Assembly (NCBI GenBank): GCA_029948255.1
Contig: JALIZF010001702.1
Coordinates: 248,001 to 312,000, forward strand
DNA: 64,000 bases
Direction of reading: 5' to 3'
From: Telmatactis stephensoni
Taxonomy: Eukaryota > Cnidaria > Anthozoa > Actiniaria > Isophelliidae
Numbering within the stretch: position 1 is the first letter of the stretch; each line of letters opens with the position of its first letter. The notes under the pieces are model-generated. The model searched no databases. It worked only from the letters and a program-made list of their open reading frames with translations, and was not told where the DNA came from. Below, piece by piece: positions 15,301 to 27,300 of the stretch. The translations under genes and the position numbers were made by a program.

Positions 15301-18300
15301 TAAAGTATTCAAGTTCTTTCTTCTGTATTTGGCTTTATTTACCTCTCTCTTATTCATGGATGAAGCATCTTGTAACATGTCAATGAGAATGGGGCACAAC
15401 TCGTTCATCCACTTACACATTTCTTTACCACAGACCTAAAGAAACAACAACAAATAACATCATCTTTAATTAGGAATTGCTGGGCTTCAAACAGCTGATG
15501 AATAGATCCCTTTTTCTGTTTCAAATGGTAGTTGATGTATGTAAACCATGTGCTCTCAACCAGAGATTAGTGAATTGAAGCACCAAGAACATAGAATGTC
15601 ACATACAAACACATGAGAGGTGTGCACACATTGATTGTCACAGGATACAATCTAGATTTCTCATTAGATCTGCAACCGATGGCACATACACTTCTCCTGC
15701 TTCTCCTGTTTGCTAATCATATCAGCACTATACCTGAGCATGTTCACCAATAGCTGCAGTAACACTGATAACAACCTCAGGGTCAGGATCTCGTAGCTTG
15801 GGTATCAATGCCTACAACATAATGAAGCAAAAATATAACTAATTAGCAATGACTTTTATTGGTAAAAGTAAACCTAAATGTAAAAATTGTGAATGGGGAT
15901 AGAATTCACTCAGAAGGCCCAAAACTAAATCAACTTTTAATTACTACGTGACACCTGGTTTTATATTTTCAATGGTAATCTATGAACAAAACAATAATAC
16001 CTTCAAAATAGGTTCCATATAAGGCCTTATCAACATGGGAGCATTGGATACAAGATGACCCAGCATACGAGCACTTTGTTCTTTATTCCTTGCAACACCA
16101 CTGTACTCCAATTCTGTCAAAATCTGTAACCCAAAACAGCAATGAGTACAATGAAAAATAATTCCAATTTGAAATTAACTGCAGCAGTTTTTAATTGCAG
16201 TTGAAGAATAGAATGATGGCATGGTTGGCCAAACAGTGAGAGCACTGGCCATTCACCCCTGTGGTCTGCAGTTTGAGTCCCAGCTCATGATCATAAATTA
16301 TGTGTACTGATCATGAGTTTGTTTGATGTGTTGTTCTCTACCATGCCACGTCAGTGTTCTTTCTCCAGGTTCTCCAGTTTTTCCTCCCTCTCCAAAACTC
16401 AACTTAAGTACATGTGAGTTAAGCATTGTTGGTTAAGATTATTATTTTAGAATGTTGACATAGTGAGTATGAGATCCAAGATGCCCAATGGAAGAATAGC
16501 GAAAGCTAAATTGACACTTTCAATTTATGAATTATAAGACTTCATGTGATGGTGAAGACCTCAAGGCAAAAACACACTGTGCTATGACAATATGAGTACC
16601 ATTCTGCAATGCCTGTACCTGAATGAGTGTCTTTCTGAGAGATGGCATGATGTAAGCTGGGTTCAGTCGGCTTAGACGCCCAATAATAATGATGGCAATT
16701 TCCCGGATTTCAAATTCCTGTTTGAAACAATAAAGCATGTCATTGATATTAATATGCATATATGAATCAATTTTATGATAAATACCACTTAATATTAGAT
16801 ATTTTCTTGTGTATTATGGGCTGATATTTTATGAGCTGGGTATGTATGTAGGGCTGACATTTCACTCACGCAAGTGATGAGTGAAATGTCAGCCTGTAAT
16901 ACACAAGAAAATTGCTTTTTTGCTTTGTTTTTAACAGTATTTTTATTATCAAAACAGTCCTTTTCGAAAACCAGCACACTCACACTTCAAACCGGTTTGA
17001 AGCCTTGACATCATACAGGACCGAATATGCAAACTGGATGTTTAAACAGTCCTTTTTGCAAACCAGCAATCAGTTAATTTTTGCATTGTTCAAATCAAAT
17101 TAAAGTAACTATGTCCGGTTTCTTTCCTTAAAGTTCTTTTTTCATTTGCTATTGCTACAGCCATTTGGTAACTAACTAAAGATACTATATTGCAAAGGAG
17201 TTGAAACAAGATCTGGTATCTTCAAAATGTTTGCTAGTATCTACCTAAAGTATTTATTTCTAAATGTAATTTGCATTTGGGAATTTTGGCAATAGCTTTG
17301 TTGGAGGAATAAGGCTCTGTAATTTTGATAAAATCATTAATCAGCATGACAAAACATCTTTCTCTCGATGTGGACAATCTTACCTCATCACTTAGAGCTA
17401 CAAAAAGTGCAGCCAAGTTCTCTGCTTGTGCAAGATGAGCATCAAATCTTTCATCCAATGAAATCAATACACAATAGCGAATATCAGGATCTGGGATTAA
17501 TAAAACATAGTTAACATTTTACACAGCTACATGTACCCTGATCATATTGTCACACAGAACTAATTAAAACTTTCTTTCACCAAACCAAAGCTGCTCTCAT
17601 TAATCAAAATAAATATTCTCTGATTCTTGCTGATAAAGTGTAGTTTCAATGAATGGCAAGACAACAGCAGCTGACCATTTGGTGACTGTCATTCAACTGT
17701 CAGGTGACAGTAGATGGACCATTGGGTAACTCAGTTGGCTATTCTACACAATCACTCAGTATATCACATAGAAATGTCAGTATGGTTTGAGTTTCTTCTA
17801 TTGCCTGAAAATCCAATTTCTGTCAGTCTAGCTTTTTCTGTCAGCTTTAAAAATCATCATCATCATCACCATCATCATCATTATCATCCCCTTACCAGGA
17901 TCCGTTATTCCAACCATTAACATCTTGTTAAGTACTTCAGAGACAACATGAGTAGAGGTAGCACTTATTGGGCCATGCTGTAATGGAGGGTTAGCAGATA
18001 CCATAGGCTGTGGGAATGGAATCATTGTTAGTACTCATTTGTTACACATGTATAATCTATGGCACATCCATCAAATTTTATCCATTCAAAACATTCACTG
18101 ATTCTAATCAGTAATTTATTTGCACCATTCCTTTCCTCCCTCCCTTCCTTCCTTCCTCCCTTTCTCCTTCCCTTTCTTCCTTCCCTCCTCCTCCCTTTCT
18201 TCATACATTCATTCCTTTACAAATCCATTCATTCATTTGTTTGTTCATCCAACAATTTATCCAGCCATTCAATCATTCATCCACTCACTCATCCCTTCAG

Positions 18301-21300
18301 TCATCTATCCATAATTCATCCACTAACTTTTCCATCCATTTAACATTTCATTCACTCAAGATGTCAAGAAAGACAATAATAGAATTGAAGACTAAGAAAT
18401 CCCATTGTACACATACATGAATAGATGGTGACAAAAGCCTTGAACAAGTCCTAACAGCCTCCATCCTGATGTCTTTATTTTCACTAGCAAGGAATGTGTC
18501 AGCACATTGCCTTACAAGGTGTGCATGAGTTCTCAGAGACCCTAGAAACACAGATAAGCATGTTTTAGCTGCCAAGAACAAAAAGTCAACTTCCAAGATA
18601 CACTTACACTTCACTGCTAAAAACAAAAGGATCAAGCCTTTGATACATGTATATGTACATGTAGCAGGTGAAGCAAATATTGGAACTGGACTTTTATAAA
18701 GTACATTTGTAAATTACAAATTATTGTTTTAAGTTATATTGGAGTTACCCCAGAATTGTATCCAGGGCATTGATTGGGATATCTTAAGAGTTGCTTTGTG
18801 GCCAATTGCTAAGAAAACTTTGCATTTTTGTATAAGCTGTTAGGTAATACAAAGATGACATACCATCAAAGTCAAAGGATCCTAAAGTCCTGAGTGCCAG
18901 CACTGTACTAGGAATGTCTTGGGAATCAAACAAGGAGTGGGATGATGCTGGGGAAAAAAATGAAATCTTATGTCAGTTCATCATCTACTGCACAGTCACT
19001 GAAGTTGATAGGTGCATCAGTAAGTGGTTGGTAACGCATCAGAAAGTGGTTGGTAACGCATCAGAAAGTGGTTGGTAAGGTGCACTGGGACCCGTAAGTA
19101 GTTGGTAAGGTGTCAGTAAGTGGTTGGTAAGGCATCAGAAAGTGGTTGGTAAGGCGTCAGAAAGTGATTTGTAAGGTTTGTGTCAGTAAGTTGTTGGTAA
19201 GGTGTCAGTAAGTTGTTGGTAAGGTGTCAGTAAGTGGTTGGTAAGGTGTCAGGAAGTGGTTGGTGAGGTGGCAAGAAGTAGTTGGCAAGATGTTACTGAT
19301 CACATAACTAGTATTACTGTCTTACCAGATTGAGTGAGGGTTGGTGTGCTACTTTTTGGTGCCCCAGGATGCCGTAATGACTTATGCATAAGAATCTGTG
19401 ACAACATTTTCAAAAGACCATCTAGAAATAAACAGAGAGAATTATTATCTAAATGTCTGTAAACAAGATTGATGTACAGGTAAGAAACACTCCACCTTGT
19501 ATGCTTCTCTTTAACTGTGGGACTTGGTGTGCTAGGTCATGTAAACATGCTGTCAAAGCAGGACTGCAAAAAAGTAAAGAAAGGTGTAAGTAAATGATAT
19601 GGTAGAGAGAGAATAAGGATCAACTAATTTAAAAATTGACAATAAAGCCAGTTTTCACTAGGAAATTAATAATTTATTTATTTATTTTATTTTTATTTAT
19701 AAGCTTCGCCCTAGGGTGGGAGCAACCCACAGAACTGAGGTTCCAAAACGAGACTCCCTGGTACAAAAAATACATAATATATACAAGTGAACAAATTAAT
19801 AAATACAGGACGTAAGGACACTTAACAACAGAGCTTTAACAATAAGTTTTTCAATGGCCTGCTTAGATGACATTTGATGCAGATACTTTTATATGATTGA
19901 GGCACTGTAGGATCATAAACTTTCAGAGTTAAGTCTAAGTAGTATTTGCGTAGTTCAGATTTAAAACTGTCAATAGATTTGGTGATGTCCCTTAGGGACT
20001 CAGGAAGCATGTTGAAGGTTCAGGAGGCTCTCGGGAATAATGTAAGCACAAGCGCTAATGCCACAGTTCTCAGTGATTTAGCAAACACAATGTAATGTTA
20101 AAAGAGGGTGCCACACCCTGAAGAATTTTGTTCAAAACGAATATACAGGCCTTAACTGAGGGTACTCTATTGAGTTTTAAACATAGACAACAGGGCTTGA
20201 TTGTTTAGTGCTAAAATGGTTTTAAAATCAATGGTTTATTTTGGATTTGATCTAAAAAGCACTAACCTACTGTAGCTACTTCCAAGCAACGGAGCCCATA
20301 AGAACACCAGTTATAATTTAATTTTAATTATGAATTTTAATAGGAGCAAGTATAGCTCAGTTGGTTAGTGCACAGCTTTCTGATGCAAGAGGTCCCAAGT
20401 TCGATTCCTTGTGATCTCATGCTTGTTTCAATTTCTTTCCATTCTGTGTAGCTTTAAATAGCTTTAAATACCCTTAAAATGGTAAAAAGTGTCACAGAAA
20501 TTGATATTTTGGCATGGAAAGGTTATAATTGATATCACGTTGAACCATTTGAGAAATCCTCAGGAATGCATTTAAGCCATTATCATGGGTGTCCCAGGCC
20601 TTCAAAATTGTTGTCTGTTGCCCTAATGTTTAGACTCAAGATTATGTTAAACTCTATGAATAAACTGTACCTTAGTCCCACTGACAGCATAAGTTCAAGT
20701 AAATCTTTGATATCTTTGGAGATTTTAGGACCAATTGCACGAGACATCATTGCCACACAAGCAAATACCATGGGGTCAACTGTTACTGCTTTCTGACGTC
20801 TAGAGATAGAATTACATTTATTGAAAAGGAAGAATGGAAAGAAGGAATGGATGAATGCGCAATTGATGGATTGGTTGAATGAATGAATGAATGAATGAAA
20901 AGAAATGAAAAAATGAGAAATGAAAAATGGATAAAAAGAGGAAAAAATGAAAGAGGAAAAAAGATACTGGGAATGCCAAGGAAATAAAAGAGGAGGCAAG
21001 AAGGAAAGAACACATACAAAACAGAAGACAAAAGTGGGAAAGAATGAAAGAAAGATAGTATATAGATAAGGAAAACTAAAATTCAAAATGAATGAGTGAA
21101 AAAATGAAAAATCAACGTACTTGCTTCCCAAATCTTTGATAGGTAAAAAGGCTTTCACTTGTTCCAAAATATTTTTACAATGTGGTTCAATATTGTGTTT
21201 TACTGCTATGGCAACCAAGCCAACAGCCTTGAAAGCAGATGATCTTTCTCTTTCCTACAAATAGCAATAGTGACAGTTTAAGTATTATTAGAGTCTATTG

Positions 21301-24300
21301 CTACTGTTGTCATCATCACAAACTGTCATCTTTTTCATCATCATCATTATCGTCATCATTGCTATCTTACCCTTTTCATTGCTGCAATCAAATATGGAAT
21401 CACATCTTTGTGCATATATCTAAACAAATTAAAAAGGAATCATTAATATAAGGTTTCAAGTGGAAATGTGGTAGTTCTATGGTATAAAAATATTTACTTT
21501 CAAAATTATGTCCAGTCCCTTGTATTATTTGCACAGAACAGTAGAGCAGGAAAAAAACTCCCTTTACATGCTCTGTCTTTCCATTTTCATTTTCATTTCA
21601 ATTTCACATCCCAATAAGATCTGCTTTCAAAATGGTAGTAATGCATGGTAATTATTCTCTTTTTATACAGTGTTACAGATTCTCATTCAGTCATTGTTTG
21701 TTGTATCTCTACACACTAATGCAGACCAAACTACTGCTGTTCACTTGCTAGTGTCAAAGGCTGCTTTATATTGAACTTACGTTTTAACAAATCTTGGTGG
21801 TTGGAAAGCAGCAAGTCTTGGGATGAGTGTCAGTAAAGTTTGTTGAATAGCACTGTTCCTGACACCTTTGTACCTCAGTACCAAGCCACACACCTAATAT
21901 TGAAACATCTCATGTTACTACGTGTGTACAGTCACCTCATAATTTTTGCAAAAATGTAAATTTTTCATAAGAATTACTTCATGTGTGTACATGTACAAGA
22001 GGCACGGGGCTGAAGTCTTTGATGAGTCAAGCAAAGTACAGCACGAAAACCTCTTTGTTTCTCTTCCTGTAGTTTTCAACAGAGAGGCCACATGGACAAG
22101 ACAACTCTGCCAAATTTTACAGGATTGTATTGTCAAGAGATTAGATTTATAGATCAATATTCATTGTAATCATCATTTTTTACTGTCAAACTAAGAAAAT
22201 CACCTAAAATATATCACTTTTTAATAATGTGTTCTTGTACATCTAATGTGTTATTACAGTACAGATGATGTCACAGAATCTTACATGTGCTGTAATTGGT
22301 TAAAATGTCTATAAATATCAATTATTAATTATTAAATAATCATCAATTAATCATTAGGTTAGGTTGATTAAATGCCAGTCTTCAGTGCAGAAGTTCAGGG
22401 TTTAACTCCCAAGCCAGACCAACACTCAATAATTGAGGAAAAGGTGCCGCCTTTGTAATTATATCTTCAAGTGATTAGACCTTCATATATGTCTTCTTGG
22501 ATATAAGAGAGTTAAACCATAAGCCTTGTATTTCTAAAGGTAAGTACTACTAACACATCATGGCGACCAGGGTTGCCTTCATAGGAAAAGAAAGCTAAAC
22601 ATATAAACATATAAATCAACATCATCAGCCTCAAAAGCACAATTTCTCACCTCCATAAATTTGTCTTCCATGTACTCTTTACACACTTTGCTATGACACA
22701 TTGGGTTGATTTCCCCAAGTCCACTCCCTACAATAGTTGATAATGTTGATCGCTGGTGAAGAAATCCTGTCTGCTGAGAAAACTTGCTCTTTGGTGAAGT
22801 GATGCCCAGGTCATTTAGACTGATTGGGCTTGGAGTTTGATCACAATAGATGTCTTCCAGGTCTTTCTTGAATTGCTAAAAATAGATTAATATATTTAAT
22901 TAGAAGAATTCTACTCATATAAGTACACGTACATGTATACATGCACCTGTTTTTGTTTGTCTGTTTGTTTTGTTTGTTTCTCTGTCTGCATGTTTGTATA
23001 TCTATCTGTTAGTTTATTTGTTTGTTTGTCTATTCAAGACATATTGGAGCAAGTACTGACCAGCTTTGCTGTAAATACATTTTTCTTAGTAATAGATCGA
23101 TTTCACTGACGTCATCAAGAAAAATAAAGTCGGTTTCAGAGCATCAAATAAAATAAAAATTGTACCTCAAAGAACAACTAAATCTTTGTAACTCTAGAAA
23201 ATATTGAGTCAAAAGAGCTTTTCACCACGAAGATACGAATGTTTGAATGTGGGCTTGTTGTTGGTAAGAATGTATGGGGCCGCCATATTGGTGTACACCA
23301 ATATGTACACCAATATGGCGACCATAAATACCAAGCATCGAAATGATATTAAAAATACATTTATTTGTTCATTTTATTGATTATATATATAGAAAATGAC
23401 AATTAAGTTCATTGCCAAAGCAAATGAGGTGAAATTTGTCGCAAATTGATGTGTTCTTACGGCGTTTGAAAATGCGTGACTGCATGGCGTGACACAATTT
23501 TGGTGCCGATAATTTGCCAAGCGATGAACAGAATCAGACCAAATTTCCAGAGACGACTTCTTTTCATGATACATACAAAATATCAGGCAATCAGCTTTCT
23601 CCGAATTTTAGTTTAGATTTTAGTCCTCTCGTGACGTCACGTGAAATCGATCTATAATGGCATATCAAGAAAGATACATTTGAATAATGTCTCTAAGAAT
23701 ACTGTAGTTGTACTTTACCTCTCCTTCAGGACTTGCACTTCTTATTAATTCATTAATAATCAGTAATGATCCATGTGCCTTGTCTTCCTTTGTAAGAACC
23801 ACCCCTTTCTCCTTGGTATTTACTGTGTCTTCAAACCCTCTCTTGGCTTCTTCATATGTTTGCTAAATAAAACACAAAATAACAGGTTTTAAAAATTTCT
23901 AGGAGTTGGGTTTCCTGTGCTGAGACTGAGTAATGGTCAGTGGTACCGATTGTATGGAAAATTATACCTAATTCATCATGTTCTCAAATCTTGTTAGAGC
24001 TGATCGATTGTTTTCAAGTATAGTTGTACTGTATAAAGTTCAATTTTATATACGTCTTGTAGTTGGAGTGAGGCGCGCGACAATCCTTGAAATATTTACC
24101 ATAAACAATAAGTATGGAGACTCGACTTTAAACTTACTCAAGCATGCTATGATGTATTTGGTTCTTCAAACTCTCATTTAAGAGCTGATTATTTTTGAGT
24201 AGTTCTTGGTAAGTCCAAGTTCAAATACTTACACTATACCACAATGGGGGTTTTCTTATTTCCTTGGTTTCTCTTTGAGCAAGAATAACAAGACAAGCTC

Positions 24301-27300
24301 TTAATGCTTCCATGGCTCCTTCACGAATGGCTTGCTTTAAAGTGAAAACAAAGATTGCATTATATTAATATCCTATATAAATACTTACATCTAGTTAGGC
24401 TCTTTGGTGTTTACTTAGTAGTCAAGAAAAACTACAGAGTGCCACCTTAAGATACAGTAGATTTTGTATGTTTGTGAAAATAGCACGGTCACAAGATGGC
24501 TACAGTGTAGGAATTTCAAATGTTTTCATAGACAACATATATAATCTTGAACAAGGTATAATCTTGAAGTAGTCCCAACTCTCACCTTTGGGTCTCTGAC
24601 TGCATTGAAAATATTATCAAAGAATGGTTGAACTTGTTGGAAGAAGAACGTTGGTGCATTAAGGGCAAGCTCTCTTAGGACTAATACCTTTGAAAAAGAA
24701 TTACAAAACATCATTACAGTCAGCTACATTTATATTATACAATAGAATCCTTAGCACTCTTTAGTAAAAAAAACAAAGTATATGTTGACAATAAAGAAAG
24801 GTTTCAAGTTGAGGCTATCAGCCAGAGGCCAAAAGTACAAGAAATGTACAGAACATTGCACACAAATGCCAACCTGAAACTACATTAATTTTTATTGACA
24901 CTTTCCTAAAGTTTTTCATAGCCATGCCCCTTTTAGGGGTCCACGTTAGAGTATTGCCCCTTTTACCAAGTTTCAAAACTAATGTTATTTCAACTCACAG
25001 CTGCATGACGTCTTCCTTCATTCCTGTCACCACCAAGCCATTCTAGAGCTCGTTTAACTTCAAACTCAACATAGTCTGCTGTAAAAGTCCCCCCAGTCAG
25101 TGCAAGACGACCCATGGCTTTTGAGGCCATTTCCATGACAGCAGTATCATTAGAAGGCAATAAGTTGCGCAGATAATTAGCAAATCGTGTCATTTTTGTT
25201 GCACTACCACCACCAGATATACCAATCAAACCAACTACAAATATATCAATGAAAATAAAAATCAATAGGCCATATGCAATAACAGGTCATGTGACCTGTG
25301 ACCCCATCTCCCCTAAAACAAATAGCATCATCAAAATGATTTCCAAAAAATGCAAGACTACCTCGATATTATAGAGTAATGGAAACAATGGAAGTATAAA
25401 TGGAAGACAGTGGAAATGTTAATGTTAATGTCTTACATCAGCATCACTGTGAAAGGTCAGACTAGTGAAATATGTGAAAGCAAAACTTGCTAACAATACA
25501 AAAGTTATAAATGTATTTCAAACAAGCGGTTTCTGAAGTGGGGAACTTATGTGTAAGCTACAAATTGTACGTAGTTCACGTGTTCGCTTTTTTGAATAAT
25601 ATTGTTTTGATGAAGCATACGTATTATCCCGACGTAGCTAATCGAACCGTTCGGTAATCGAACTTTATCGAACCCAATCGAACTTAATCGAACGATTGGA
25701 TTCGATTAGTTCGATAATCGAACACAATCGAACCGAAAAATTTCTGTGCGAGTTCGATTGCGTTCGGTTTCCGAACTTTATTGAACCCAATCGAACTCAA
25801 TCGAACACTGTTGAAAAAACCTTAACTTCACCCAAATTACCACTAGATATTTGAACAATCTGTTTTAATTCATAACTAACTTGTAATATCTTGATTGAAC
25901 TAGACTTTCGGAGTGGAAATTACATTGATTTTACCATTTTGCAAAATACTGAACTGAACAAAAATATCCCGCAAAAACAAAAAGTTCAACCGGCAATAGA
26001 AAATTACCATGCAGTGAAAATTAATCTTACTTCAACTGTAAACTGTAACCATTCTATTATATTTAGTCCTGACTGAAGATAATGTCACTTGCTTAATTGC
26101 AAAAAACTCGCTCTTGAAAGCGACATTCATTGACAAAGATAATGAGATAACGCGAGATGAAAGAAGCCGCCACATTTGTAAGTGAAGCAATTATAAGTAA
26201 CAACAGAGTTGATAAAAATTTAAAAATCTCTAATAAAACCTCAGCGATTTCAGCACATAAAAGGTCATTTAAAAGCTTAACACTTGCACAAAATCCTTCA
26301 ATGAACTTGAAAACATTTACGTCTACAGAAGTGGCAAGAAAAAACATTATTACGACCAGTGTCTTTAGCAGGCGATGTCGTCTAGAATCAAAATAGATAA
26401 CTTGATAACGGCATTCTGTCTTAAGAACACCTTTATTAAGCAACTGTTCTGAGTCATTTGCTAAGTCGTTCCTCAGTGTGTCTGCTTCGCTTGATGTTCC
26501 CTGTTCTGTGAATTCCTGTGTGATAGTCGTTTGTAAGGAAATGTCGACTTCAGTTTGATTTTGTTGTTTATTTCTTTGCTCGCGGACTTTGTCTACAAGA
26601 GCTTGCTTTTTCCACTGTTCCACTGAAGCTACAACTAAAAATGCCCGGAAAGAAAGCCAAGGAATTGTCGAGAACTTTGAATCAAATCGGGGTTCAGAAC
26701 ACAGTGCAAGAAATGGAGAACTAAGGAACGGCACCCGGCTACCCGACGGGATAGCGCGACAGCTTGTTTGTTTTACCCGGGTTTTAAGACGGCTTCACCA
26801 CATTGTCATTGCCATTGCCTTTACGTAATAAACTGATTTAAAAAGCAATTTTCTTGGCTTATTTATTTGTTATTTGGGGAATCCCGCGCTTATGATACTT
26901 GTATTACCCCACTTCCAGTCGAATGCTATCTATCCTCTGTTTGTTTCTAACAAAATCGAACCTATTCGAACTCAATCGAACTAATCGAACTAATCGAATT
27001 CAGTCGAACAGTTCGATTAGTTCGATTGCTCAAGAAATTTTGTGAGAGTTCGATTTTGTTCGATTACTGAACTCAATCGAATCCAATCGCGTGATTGAGT
27101 TCGATTAAGTTCGATTAAGTTCGATTAATCGAACGTTCGATTTGGTTCGATTAGCTACGTCGGGGTATTATTGGTCAAATGTACGTACATTGTATATTCT
27201 AACTGGATTCAAAATACTGTATATACCATGTTTGGTGAAAAAATGAGAAAAACAAGGAAGAACAGGAGACTGCCAGCAGGGACATGGCTTGGCATGGACA

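Noticed and set aside
20818..21120. Phe/Ser-rich frame joining mTOR exons 21121-21254 and 20671-20799
   Set aside because: Homology to mTOR breaks at GSK/RRQKAV exactly at GT and AG sites, so the stretch is intron.
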